Shown here: piece after piece, positions 10,220 to 22,000 of the stretch
Numbering within the stretch: the stretch's first letter is position 1
Layout of the letters: every line of letters begins with the position of its first letter
Assembly: GCA_013115145.1 (NCBI GenBank)
Contig: JAAPAO010000090.1
Span: 1 to 64,000 of the forward strand
Length of the DNA stretch: 64,000 bases
Origin: Perkinsus chesapeaki
Taxonomy: Eukaryota > Perkinsozoa > Perkinsida > Perkinsidae
Direction of reading: 5' to 3'
Program-made: the position numbers and the translations under genes
The notes under the pieces: generated by a model
The model's input: the letters and a program-made list of their open reading frames with translations, nothing else
Told to the model about the DNA's origin: nothing
Databases searched by the model: none

Positions 10220-13156
10220 ATGAAGCTGAAGAAGCCTTCGAGGAGACAAACTCTTAATAGGAAGTATAATATACAGAAGAAGGTGATCTCCTTACCTGCA
10301 CCACTGAGAGGCTATCTTGGGGAATATACTTGGGAAATCTGTCGGCCACCTTGATAGAGTCAGCATTACGACGTCCTCGGCGAAGTGCCTTGGACATACA
10401 ACCTTTCCCGAAATTTTCGCTCCTCACCAACTTACGCGGGAGACTGGAGATGTTGCGCTGTTGCTGTTGCAGGTTAAGGAGCATAACAGGAAGGTTAAGA
10501 AGCAAGCCCGTGCTGCTAAGAAGGCTGGTGTTGTGATGTCTAAGAAGAGAAGGGATCCGGGCATTCCTAATAGTTGGCCCTTCAAGCAAGAGGTAGATCG
10601 GAGGCATTGGGGGGAGGGTTACTGTGGGGGGGGGGTTTAGGTGCTGAACGATATGGAGAAGAGAAAGCAGGAGATAGAGGCCAATAGGAAGCGTGAGAGG
10701 GAGCTACGCAAGAAGGTACGCTTTGGGCGGTAATCGATACGTAGTAAGTGATATAGGGATTACCAGTACAACCAGTGGTGTCCAAGAAGAACCAAGATAA
10801 GATAGTGAAGTCATTGGCAGAGCTGAAGTCTGAGGCCGATCGTCGAACAAGGTAAGGGTAAGGGTGTCCGGCAGCAGGCAGTGGTATTGCTTGTGTTAGG
10901 CTATACGATCGGTCAGCTGACGCTTTGATAGGGTCATCGGCATCTGTGAGGGACATGCACAATGTGACCCATTTGGGAGCTGGTTCAAAGGAGGTAGATA
11001 GTGGGGGGGAGATAGGGGCAGAGTAGCGTGGTGTACGGGGTGACAGTAGGGGAAAGGGATTAGATGGTTATAAGGAACATTGTATACTAAAAAGGAGTAG
11101 ATTCAGTTGTATAGTGATAATGAGTATGAGAAATATAACGATGGGCTTGTTGCACCTTTGAGACCCTCTGGTGTGATGAGTAGACTGCAGCAGTTGGTTC
11201 AACAATTGTACCCCTTTTGATGGTGGGTGGAAGTTATGGGTATAGTAGCCGCCACACTGTCATCATTACGTATTTCACCGAACATGATTAGTTTGATATC
11301 TCTGCTGTTATCGTCAGGCACAGAACACTCGTCGTGCCTATTACCGGGAGTTGAGGAAGGTCATGGGTATGGCTGATGTGGTTGTTGAGGTAGTAGTAGC
11401 AACAATACCGCTAAGCTTTCGATAGACTTGATCTATTCAGGTCCTGGACGCTCGCGATCCATTGAGTTGCCGGTGTAAGAGCCTTGAGGAGGAGATCCTT
11501 TCACAGGGCAAGAAGGTTATCTTACTGCTTAATAAGATTGGTAGGAATCTTCGACGTCTCAAGTGATGTCATACCGACTTTCCCCCAGATCTTGTCCCAA
11601 AAGAGGCTGTCCAGGCTTGGTTAGCTTATCTCCGTAAGGACTTCCCCACTATAGCTTTCAAGGCAGCCCGGAACTCTGGAGAGCGTAGCAACCACACACC
11701 GACAGTATATCATTTCACGTCCAGGTCAAACCGGCCGGGCCATTGCGGCTGAGAGCGCCTCAGAGGGCTTGCTGAAGTCAAGTTACGGTGTGGTGGGCAG
11801 CGATGCCCTCCTGCAGCTCCTGAAGAACTATTCTAGGTAATCTCCCCCCCGGTGTGCTCGATGGTACGGTACTTGCTTTAGGAGCGTTGGTACAGGGCGC
11901 ATCAATGTCGGTATTGTTGGATACCCTAACGTCGGTAAGTCGTCTGTTATCAACTCTATGAAGCGTGGAAAGGGAGTTCACCTTATGACTGGCAACAAGG
12001 CTGGTGTGACCAAACAGATGCAGGAGGTTCAGATTGATAAGACCGTAAGTGTGCGGCGCCATCCGTTTCGCCTACCACCGGTCTGCTAGGTGAGCCTCAT
12101 CGATTGCCCCGGCGTCATCTTCGCTGGGAGCGAGGAATCCGCCAGCAACACTTCCAGTTTGGTAAGCTCCCTAGTACCATCTGGAGGTCTACATCTGCCG
12201 TTGGTCAGGTTATCCGCCAGTCTGTGAATGTTGATGCCCTGGAGGACCCCATGCCGGTCGTCGAGGCTCTGGTCAAGCGCACTCCCCGAAACGCAGTACT
12301 TAAGCACTTCAAGGTAGGCTCACCGTTGAAGATGATGAAGACCGGAACCGAAGCAGATGCCAGCGTTCGAGTCCGTTACGGAGTTGGTTGGTCATGTATG
12401 TCGGACACGAGGCAAGCTCCGTCGTGGAGGAGCCCCGGATTTCCGTCAAGGGGCTAAGGACGTCCTTAGAGAGTGGACCACTGGACGGTTGAGGTAGGAT
12501 TACCCTCAACAGCAGCAGCAGCAACATCGATCAACGGCGGTTAGATTCTTCTGTATGCCGCCGGCGGCTGATAAGGGCAAGACCTTCGCCAAGGTGGTCT
12601 CCGCGGCCAGCCCCGAGTTCGACATCGACGCCCTCTTCAATGAGGTGATTCCTATCATGCTTTGGGTCGTTACTATGGTATTTTCTCAGGCGGACAGCAG
12701 CGCGGAGGCGGCTGCTGCTGGTGAATCCGGTCACGCTGCTCAGTCCGGTGACATGGGCATCGATATGGCTATGGATGACAGTGCTATGGAAGAAAGTGAA
12801 GAAGAGCAGGAGCAGGAGGAGGAAGCGTCGATGGAAGATGACGATGATGATGAGGAGGAGGAGGCTCCGGTGAGGGATTAACTGGAACGGTGGTGGTGAG
12901 GGATGACTGTTGGCAGATCTTGGTGGACGAGGCTGAAGAGGAGGAGGAAGCTGTCACCACCAGCAAGCCGAAGAAGGAGAAACGGATATTCACTGGATTG
13001 AACCCACGGGTTAATCGTGATATTAAAAAGAAGGCTAAGGAAATGAAGAGGAATCAGGGCAAGAAGGAAAGGAGACAACAGGCACAAAAAATGGAAGTAC
13101 GAGCCGCAGCTTTATCAGCAAGGAGGAGGGTAGCATTTGTACTGTTAGGCATCTGA
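10220..13156 (+). CDS. Nucleostemin-family GTPase (GNL3/GNL3L/Grn1)
   Basis: This is a nucleolar GTPase for large-subunit ribosome biogenesis. The N-terminus [16 protein letters not shown] and the block [12 protein letters not shown] are hallmarks of the Grn1/nucleostemin domain (exons 10220-10282, 10473-10592, 10641-10715). The GTPase motifs come in the circularly permuted order of the family: G4 (ILLLNKIDLVPKEA, near 11510-11610), then G1 ([16 protein letters not shown], near 11910), then G3 ([12 protein letters not shown], near 12095). The DAR block ([11 protein letters not shown]) precedes G4. Later exons give [32 protein letters not shown] and LREWTTGRL, the conserved C-terminal region, followed by an acidic stretch of Glu/Asp near 12800 and a basic tail rich in KKEKR and KKER. 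At least ten exons are needed. Some middle boundaries (10716-11370) and the exact C-terminus are uncertain. Confidence 0.85.
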
Positions 13157-13423
13157 TGCGGCGATGGGCGATGGCGATGACAGCTACAACTTCCAAAGGG
13201 ATTTCCATTAATCCTTCACGTGTTATATAACAGGTGGCTGGAACCGGCATCCTCTGCATCCTCGATCCTTCCTTCCAGTTCACCAGCCCTAACGTCAGCA
13301 CACTATTACTAAACCTACTTCATTACGTTTCTCGACTACCATAGGCGTTTGGTTATCTTAGTGGGCCTCCTCCGCTAAGTAAATAAATGATTTGTGATTC
13401 TGTTGGCTAGTCTTGCTTCATAC

Positions 13424-15062
13424 ATGGGCACAGTGGATGCTTGCCTTCCTCAGTGGTACGTGAATTCTGACAGCGTGTGCCCCTATGGTAGCCCCTTCAT
13501 CCTGTTCATCATTACTATTACTGACTTAGGTACACATCTGGCAGGAGATGTCACTTTGCCATATGACGCTGGCTTCTTTGAGGGCCTCTCGGTCATGTTT
13601 GGCTATGTCCCTTACGCTGCTGGTATCTTCCTAATAATAATGATGTTGTAGGCGACGGTCGAGTCACTGCGCTTGGCCATCTCATTTCAGGTGGCGTCGA
13701 GGATTCCATGAGTACAGCATCATTATATTCGGAATCATAGTGGTTGTGTCAAACGAGTACGGTTGGAAGCACATCGTAAGCCTTCCTGCTCACCCTAGCC
13801 CAGTGGAGGCCCCTTCTCTTAGGTGTCGCAGCCCCGGCCAGTGGGCTCGTGCTGCCTCACTTGCGGCATGCCCTCATCCCATGCTGTCATCGCAACGGCT
13901 TTGTGGACTATTCTAGTTTTAGACTTCTCTTATCGGGTTGGTCAGACTCCCCAAGGCTACAGCGTAAGTTAGGTTCCGCTTTCCCAAGCTGTTCACGAAC
14001 GGCATTTCCCATATAGGGCTTGCCGTGACCTGCAAAGCCGTCAAGTTGCGGCATTCAATATCGGCATATTCGCCTCCATTATTTCGTTTACCGGCACTCG
14101 ATAGTCTTCTTGCCGTATGAGCATCTATATTTTCATTGTAGGTAAGTGGCACTTTTCTCAATCGTTTTCGCACCTTCATCCACGCTGGTCACATACTCCC
14201 CACAAGTCAAGTCATTTCAGAAGGTAAGATTCAGTGGTTATCTCTATTTACGACTGCGGCCCTAATCATCAGATCATTTTGTCGTCGCCGCAGGGTTCTG
14301 GTCTCTTGCATTACTACCAGTCCCCTTGTCACGTGTTATCATCAAAGACCATACAGCCCAACAGGTGTTCATGGCTGGTATCATAGGTAGGCTCAGGGCA
14401 GCGTAGGCACAAGGGGAAAAGGCCCGTACGCAGAAGTGCACAGGGAATGCTATGGATGCAGGCGACTGTCGATGACATTATATCTATCGCTGCCCCGTTG
14501 CACTGAGGTCACTACTGTGTACGGTAAACGTAATAGGACAATTATAGACCATTTGCAACAGTTTCGCGTAGTCGCTATGATCAATGACAATTCATCACTG
14601 TGACATTATTCACTCCGGCATTTATCACGATATTGCGCAACAATCTTCGAAGTTGACTCTGGCAGAACTATCTGCATGTTTGGTGCATGAAAGCTGAGTT
14701 CCTATCTCAGGTGTCGCTGAAGGTATAATATGGTACCTTCTTACTCTATTGCTCCGCGTTAAGACTGACCAGTACAATGGAAATCGCTGGCTTAAAGGGC
14801 TTTTTGTAGGACTATTGTGATTCCCACCTGAGCGTACTCCGTCCCTCTTCAGATCTATAACTGGCCAGCTCCCCGTTGCTACGTACCGTTGAAGGATAAC
14901 GAAGATGATGCAGCCGAATCCGAGCCAGTGAATCCCGCAGCAGTAGGGCCCGCGGACGGGGAGCCCACCGAGTCCTCACAGCTTGAGCCGTCATCTCCTG
15001 TGATGCCCAAACCAGCGCCACGTACAAGCCCTACTGCTGCTGCCATAGCTGAGAATGTGTAG
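13424..15062 (+). CDS. PAP2-superfamily membrane phosphatase, copy A
   Basis: This is a multi-pass phosphatase of the PAP2 family, resembling dolichyl-diphosphatase and lipid phosphate phosphatases. After DACLPQWYVNSDSVCPYG, exons encode a first membrane helix (YAAGIFLIIMM), WRRGFHEYSIII, then NEYGWKHI and VSQPRPVGSCCLTCGM with PSSHAV, the first and second PAP2 signature motifs. The third signature is LSRVIIKDHTAQQVF near 14320-14380, with the Ser-Arg and His required for catalysis. The C-terminus has NWPAPRCYVP followed by an acidic Pro/Glu-rich tail. It is the first member of a tandem pair: the exon breaks after CPYG, before WRRG, after WKHI, before the SR-x5-H exon and before NWPAPRCY match copy B. 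The start Met is inferred, and one middle exon (14100-14250) is unresolved. The preferred substrate is unknown. Confidence 0.82.
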
Positions 15063-15874
15063 CTATCCTAAATGTGATAATTTGTTGTTGTTATTATTGT
15101 AAAGCAAGTTGGTATATTTAAGACTGTTGTTTTATACTATTGCAATTCATTCTGTACTCATCATAGTCCCATACAGCTGCTGTGGTAGGTTCCACATTTA
15201 CTACACCAACAGTGAGGTCAGTGTGATACTGTTGAGTTATCTTAATTCTAGACTCTGTATGGTACGCGGGACTCACCTATAGACTTTATATGCTAGCCAA
15301 TGTAGAAAGTTGGCTATGCCTTGTTGTTACTAATACTGCCTTCTACTCCTTTCACCATATACCGTTTATATATCCGTTCCACCCTATATTTCTTTTCTCA
15401 CTCTAGCTCACTGCTCGATGACAATTCAGCACTCGTTTCCTGGATTAGCACTTGCGTGACGTACGCGTACGGTGTGACGCCCTGCCCCTCGGGTTGGGTC
15501 CGGTTTTCCGTCACGTCTCCGTCTTGGCTCTCTATGCTGCACATTTGCAGTGTGTGTAGTGGAGTGAAAGCCAAAGATGACTACAGCGCAGCTGTGGTTG
15601 TAGATAGGCCTCCTCTCGGCCACGCACGCATGCGCATCTTGGATGTCCCGTGATTTTGGGATGAATTGTTTTACTGTACATGCATCAGTTACATTCCACA
15701 TCATGTTCTCAACAGCAATGTAGTTATGCTCTGTCACACAGCATTCTCAGTGGATCGCAGGCCTACCCCTTCGTTACCAGCTGTGCAGCAGTTTAGAAAT
15801 CGAGACTTCCGGTCTTACCGCGTTTTGTTTGAGCTCCTGAGTATCTTGTACAGAACTTTTTACCAGCTTGTACT
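15063..15874. other. Spacer between tandem PAP2 genes
   Basis: This 812-bp stretch lies between the stop of copy A and the start of copy B. It is relatively AT-rich near 15070-15320 and has overlapping short open frames on both strands at about 15320-15740 with no recognisable protein. I treat it as non-coding and as the likely promoter region for copy B. Confidence 0.4.
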
Positions 15875-17050
15875 ATGTCGGCGCACCCGTGCGAGCCCGA
15901 ATGGTACACTAACAGCAGTAGTGTGTGCCCTTATGGTAAGGGAAGCTGCTCTCTAAGACTCACCTACCCATACCAGGTACGTTACTCATTGGAGGCGTAA
16001 CAGCTCCTAATAACGTGGGGTTCTTTGAAGCTGTATCTCTCATCTACGGTTATTGCGTCTATGCCGCCATGCTCTTCATGATCCTCATCATGCTGTGGGT
16101 GCTCGCTTCGTCTGTCTATGACGCCAGGCTTCCTCTCTTTAGATGGCGCAGGGGCCTGCGAGAGTACAGCTTTGTTATCTTTTTCTTGGTGATTTTTGTC
16201 ATCAACGAGCTTGGTTGGAAGCACATTGTAGGTTTAATAATATCATCGATATGTGGACTTGGCTCCTCAGGTCCCACAGGTTCGACCGGTGGGGTCCTGC
16301 AATCTCTCGTGTGGCATGCCATCTGGTCATTCGGCTGTATCAGTAGCAATGTGGATCAGTATAATGCTCGATATAGCATATCGCATACGACAGGCGGAGC
16401 CAGGCTATAGTGTACAACTATGACAGAGTAGGTCGCTAAGATATAGTGGGGTCAGGTATCCGGCTCCTGGGTTAACAAGTTGAAGAACTTCTACCAGAAC
16501 GGTCATTTCTTACCGACCACGTTCGCCATCTCGGAAGGTAGATCTTGGCCCATGCCATTTGAAAAGACTCACTTTAATGTCGGTTTCCAGACCACTTTGT
16601 TATTATTGCTGCAATATGGTCTTTGGTGCTTCTACCAACCCCTCTCTCAAGAGTTATACTCCGTGACCATACCGCTGAACAGGCTTTCATGGGCGGTATC
16701 GTAGGTGGGCCTCCGAGAAGTGACTTTGCATTCTTTAATATATATTCTAACAGGAACGGTGGAGGCCTTGGTGTGGTACTTCATCATGCTTTTTGTACGT
16801 GTTAAGACCGATCGTTTTGCTGGCATGGTCTTTGCAAAAACTCTCTTCGTAAGTGCCTGGATAACCTTCGCTTTCCCCATCAAAGAAAACACTTAGAACA
16901 TTGTTTGGTATGATATTTTATTCCCAGGCTCACAATTGGGCAGCCCCGCGTTGCTACATCCCTGACAAGTGCTCGAACGATATGGAACTCGGAGGAGTCG
17001 GTGAATGCGATGATGCCTATGTCATCGAGAAAGGCGCCAATCCTGTATAA
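15875..17050 (+). CDS. PAP2-superfamily membrane phosphatase, copy B
   Basis: This is the second member of the tandem pair. Eight exons (15875-15935, 15977-16094, 16143-16227, 16271-16411, 16456-16537, 16591-16704, 16754-16848, 16928-17050) total 819 nt and 272 residues. It begins MSAHPCEPEWYTNSSSVCPY. The PAP2 signatures are intact: KHIVPQVRPVGSCNLSCGM with PSGHSAVS, then LSRVILRDHTAEQAFMGG, giving Lys, Arg-Pro, Ser-Gly-His and Ser-Arg-x5-His. Hydrophobic segments include AAMLFMILIMLW, SFVIFFLVIFVI, HFVIIAAIWSLVLLP and ALVWYFIMLFV. It ends with NWAAPRCYIPDKC and an acidic tail shorter than in copy A. Intron lengths differ from copy A although positions and phases match, so the duplication is not very recent. 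Confidence 0.88.
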
Positions 17051-17184
17051 GCTTTTCATATCGAAATCCAGTAACTTATCACATGGTGATCGTTTGTCTT
17101 TGTTAACTTTCCGTCTCACCATCTCATACTGTTCAGTGTTCAGTCTCAACATCATAAGTGTGTCACACAGGGCTCGCCGTCTGA

Positions 17185-18997
17185 ATGCTTTATCGAGTGG
17201 GACGATGTCGCTTGGCGGGCGCGTCCTCCTTAATAGGCGCTGTTAAGGCCAACTTGCCTCCTGTTCGAGTAGGCAGCATTCCAGCCTCCTTCGCCTCCGA
17301 CTTGCTGCTTAGGAAGCCAGTCTAATACCCGACAAGCGGCCAACCCAGCCATCAGCTTCCACACCTTACTCTGTAGTGAGAGCGAGACATGCCAGAAAGG
17401 CTGCGCAAGTTGAACCAAAGCGAGGAGTGAGACACGCGCCTAAGAAAGTACTTGCCGAAGTAAGCGATTCTGCCGGTGCCGGGAATCGAACCCTGGACCT
17501 CTCCCTCCAGGTGCACAGTACCAGGGTGCTTAGTCCTGGTGAGCTTCTGCCCTGGGGCTCTGTGGTCCCCCCGAGAGACATACCTGGCCCGCGGAACAAG
17601 CCGGAGGCATGGCAACTCAGCCCTGATGAACACTCCAGGTTGCTGGAAGAGTAATGGTCCTAGCTCGGAAAGTTAATGGAAGCTTTTTATGCGTATCTTC
17701 TTTAACGTTACGTATCATACAGTAAACTACTTCGGATATCTTCATCCTCAGCAGTGAGCTTTAGCGCCTTCCGCAATGACAGTATTATCTTATTCGACCA
17801 CTGCAACGCGTTCCTTTGGTAACTGAAGAGGGTGTTAGTAGTCTTCAGCATGAACCTGTGAGAGAGATTTCGTTATTATATCTCTCTGTGATAGATATCT
17901 GCCTTCTGAGGGGGTCAAGGTTGTCAAGGCTCGCAGCAAAGCCCACAAGCTTCTGGCTTTATATTGCCGCAAAAAAGACTGGCATCGGTGGCAAGCTGCA
18001 ATGGACCACTTCCACCGGCACAACGTTCCAGCTGATGAAGTTACCTTCTCCTTGATGATGTTCGGCTACATCATGTGCCCCAAGCATCCAGGTAGGCCAT
18101 CTCCCTCCAGAATTTCGTGGCGCAGTGACGTTCAGGTCTCGACATGGCGCACTCCGTTCTTGAAGAGATGAAGCAGTGCGGATTCGTTCATCCAACTGTT
18201 ATCAAATTCCACGAGAACTTCCTGATGTCTCTGCGAGAGCTCGAGGCCTTCGACGCCCGCCCCAACACCGGGAACATCCGACAGGTAGGCGCGCAGCTGG
18301 CCCAGTGTTGGTAGGCCTGTGTCAGATAATGAGGATGTTTTGGCAAATAGCGATGCTGTCCAAGAGGCGACGGATACGTCTGTTCCACCAGGAGATGGAA
18401 CGGAAGGTCCTCGCTGGAGAGTGGACAACAACCGGCATATCGGAGCGCATAATGAATGAAGACAGCGAGCTTGGTGACGACGAGGCTCTGAGGGAAGCCG
18501 CATTAAAGGCAGCGTATGGCGAGGCTGGAATCAAGCTGCCAGATGAAGTCGACGCTGAGCATGCCGGGCCTAGTGTAGTTGAGGACGGTAGGCAACATAA
18601 TAGGTGAACTTAACGAAGGCTTCAATCAGGTGACAGCGAGTTCCTGGGCACGAAGAGCCGATCGAGGATGCCTGAGGGGTCCAATAATATCGAGGCCACC
18701 GGTGGCGACGTCCCTGAGGGAAGCCTAGCTGAGGTCGGATCAGTACTTCTATTGGACCCAGGATTTCCATGCAGGCCCGGGCTGAGCCCCACTACAGGCC
18801 CTCCGAGAAGTTCTGGTCAGAGCGGGAAGAGGAGCTGATGAAGCTAAAGATGGAAGACTCGCTCTATCGAAGAACTGACAGCTTTAATAGAAAGCGAAAT
18901 CCGCATCGACGGCGGAATCGAGGGCACCGATGATGATGATGCCACATGTGTTTCCGTGAGAAATACGTTTCTACTTGCCGATGAACTCCAGCGTTAA
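17185..18997 (+). CDS. Mitochondrial, PPR-like protein (unrecognised)
   Basis: The first exon (17185-17268) encodes MLYRVGRCRLAGASSLIGAV, an Arg-rich stretch with no acidic residue typical of mitochondrial presequences. Exon 2 (17313-17459) is basic. Exon 3 begins at 17511 with VHSTRVLSPGELLPWG. The core, about 17925-18290, reads DWHRWQAAMDHFHRHNVPAD, then EVTFSLMMFGYIMCPKHPG, then AHSVLEEMKQCGFVHPTVI. That helix-turn-helix spacing resembles pentatricopeptide repeats. Later exons encode LFHQEMERKVLAGEW, GDDEALREAALKAAYGEA, KFWSEREEELMKLKMEDSLY and SIEELTALIESEIRIDGG. The last two lie in frames offset by one base with no GT donor between them (near 18870). That is either a sequence error, an unusual junction, or a true frame break. 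The function is unknown; a mitoribosome- or RNA-binding role is possible. Confidence 0.55.
17460..17510 (+). repeat. Intron with tRNA B-box-like motif
   Basis: This 51-nt intron (GTAAGCG...CTCCAG) joins two exons in phase 0. About 20 nt in, it contains GGTGCCGGGAATCGAACC, whose complement GGTTCGATTCCCGGCACC is a perfect RNA polymerase III B box plus the 3' T-stem of a tRNA. No acceptor stem, anticodon arm or A box can be found at the right distance, so it is not a functional tRNA gene. Confidence 0.7.
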
Positions 18998-19047
18998 GAT
19001 GCACCACAAGAAAGCGCGACTTCAGTTGATTAATTGGCACTTTTTAA

Positions 19048-22000
19048 ATGCCCTATTACGACCAGAATGTAGACTTTGTGGCCGAGTACGCCAAGACGGG
19101 TCGATCCAATTGCCGGGCCTGTCACACCGCTATTGCCGAAAAGTCCCTCAGGCTCGCTCGGATGGTCCAAAGCCCCCATTTCGACGGCAAGATACCCAGC
19201 TGGTAGCAGCGTGGCGAGTGTGGTGTAGTTGGATGCACGGTGTGGAATAGGTATCATACAAAGTGCTTTTGGAGGGGGAGGACCCTACCACAATCGGTGT
19301 CGGATATATACGGGTTTTCGTCGTTGAAGTTCTCGGACCAAGAGGAGATCGAGAGCCATCTGAATGTAACGCCGCACGCCACTGTCTATTACCAATTGTG
19401 CAAGTCCCTATAGAGTGGTGAGCATTCCTGGGACAGTGATTACCTCTTCGGTCTTCAGAACCATGGGCCCTCCGGCAGGAGTAGCTCATCGTCGTCCTCG
19501 TCGGCCGCCACCGGTCTCCGAGTGGAATACGCCAAGTCGAGCCGGTCAGAATGTCGAGGCTGCTACAATCGCATCGAAAGAGGCGAAGTCAGGCTCGGCA
19601 TTGACGGTGTTAAGGAGATCAGTGAGCCCGGATGCCCTGCTAGGAGACCCTATCTCCATGGCAGGTGCTGGATTCAATATCGAGGCGACCGACTGGCATC
19701 ACGTTCGCTGCTTCCTGAACCGAGGGGACTACTCGGCAATGCGCCTGACGAGTATAAGTCAGCTCCGCGGCAGCGATGGACTGGACGCGTCGGACAGGGA
19801 GGTACTGCAGGCCGCTATTGATGAGAGGAATGGTGTGAAGGCAGGAAAAGGTAGGGACAATTTCGTGGCGCGCGAAATCAGGTCTTAGGGGTTAAACGAC
19901 AAGGGACTCCAAAAGCCAAAGCGAAGAAGAAGAGTCGCGGCAGCGTTGCCGAGCTCGAGGATCCCGGCGAGGAGGTGACCTATTCATCGCTCCGCGGGTG
20001 CAAACCGTATTTTCAGTATGCGCCGAGCGGTGCTGCCAAATCCGACTTGCGGCGACAATCAGATCGGTTGTTTGAAGTGATGAGCTACCTCGAGTGCCTA
20101 AGCCGAGCCGAACTGCTGGAGGAACTGCAGGTGACTTTGATGCTTCTTGTACACATCCGTAGCACTCTCTGTGGTCAGTCGAATGGGTTCGGAATAAGGA
20201 AGGGTGGAGAGGACGAGCTTCGACAGATAGTGACAGACTGTGTTGTATTTGGTGTACCGCAGCGGTGCTCCACCTGTGGTGGACAGTTCAGGTGATGATG
20301 ATCAGCAGCTGCTGGAATCATTGCGTATCTGTGTGGTAGAGTTTTGCAGGGTGCTAAGGTCAATATGTGGTAGTCGCGAGAGTCTACCATCTGTGAACCC
20401 CCTAATTTTCTTGAAGTCAGACAGAAACATTGAAAGTTCCTCGAAGAAATGGTTCAGATGTTCATGTCCCGCCTCCTAGGATAATACTTCCTATCAAGCA
20501 CTCTAGTCCTTTCTTAACTCCCTGGACAAACTTCATTGACGCTCGATGAATGTCGTTGCTGTCGGGCTGCGGCGAAACATGCGTCGAATTTCGTGGCGCA
20601 GTGACTTATCCTGCCTTTAGGATCCACGGGGAAACCTACGAGTGCGGTGGATGGATCAGCGGCTACACGAAGTGCACAGAGACCACTCGCACCCCTGCTA
20701 GAACCCCTTGGCGATTCTCTGACGACCTCCTCATGGTTCATCCGGAACTCGACGGAATTGAATTTCCTGTTGGTAGGGACGGAATTGCAGGCAAGGTCGG
20801 CCAATAGCGGATAAATTAGGTGACCGGCTTTTCGCAACTGTGGAGAAAGTCAAGAGTGCCGCCAAGCATGAGGAGGGTGACGAGCAGAATGAAGTGCAGC
20901 CAACCGAATGGAACCGTGTTGGCGACAAGACAAATACGCCATTAAAAGGTGGGGTGCCGGGATCGAACTAGGGTCCAATATTTCCCTGGTACAGGTATGA
21001 TCATCGGGGCTATCGGTCGCCTTAGCCACACCCGTCCACAACTGAAGCAGATAATATCTGATGCTGGTGGCAAATTGCAGGATAAAGTGGACGGCAGAGT
21101 AAGTGCGCTTTCAGTCTCCCTGTTTGCGGAATCTCTGCGTCGATACCATTGACAAAGTCCGCACGATTTCAACCGCGCACTCGCATTTATCTCGGAACGC
21201 ATGCGGCTGTTTCTGGCAGGTCAATCTAGTTATATCAACAATAGAGGAGCTGGAAAAGCAAGCAAGTATCTACGCCAAGGCTAAGCGTTCGAGGCTCCCT
21301 GTTGTCAATGAGAGCTTCGTAACCGACTGTGTAGTCCGCAAGGAGACCTTGCCTTTGCAGTCGTATCTGTGCCACCCGGAAGGTGAGTATCCAGGCATTC
21401 CAGTCGAGGCAGCACCTTCTCATTGAGCAGAGGCATCGGGGTTCCTAAGCCACAGTGCGGGACGGAAGAGCGTCTCCTCGGCACGCAGCCTGGTGTCCAG
21501 GAAGTCGGCTCAGTCCAGCGGTAGGGAAAAATTAAGAGTAAGGCGCTATTATATACATCAGTGCTGCTGCATCTTGGGGGCAGGTTAAGAACGGAGTGGT
21601 AGCACATGATGAGGAACTTGCCGAGAAGGCCCACATCTATGTCGAGGGTGAAGTAGACGTCAAAAGATGTTCACCCAGCATTTGTGATCAGCCCAGGTGG
21701 TTTACAGTGAAACCCTCTCGAGAACGGATGCAGCAACTGGGATGAACAGCTATTATATTTTACAACTTTATGAGTCTGACAGCGGCACTGCTACGTACTG
21801 GCTCTACAGGCAAGTGCCCTCCTGGTTGTGACCGGGGGCGGCGGCGGAGTGGTTATTGCAGGAAGTGGGGACGCACAGGGAACGACATGATCGGGGACGA
21901 GAAACGAGAAAGAATGGCGGGGAAGGAATCTGCTATAGCCCAGTTTGAGAAGTAGACTGCTAGCATTGCCAGCCTCGTGCTTTTTTCGGTTTTTCTATCA

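Noticed and set aside
17475-17550. Possible tRNA gene on the minus strand at the GGTTCGATTCCCGG motif
   Set aside because: Only the T-loop and half of the T-stem fit. No matching 5' acceptor strand, D arm or anticodon arm occurs at the required distance, and the motif lies wholly inside a 51-nt intron.
20949-21045. Possible tRNA on the minus strand with an A-box-like TGGCTAAGGCG and a B box
   Set aside because: The A-box-like sequence is conserved BRCT coding sequence, and acceptor and T stems do not pair.
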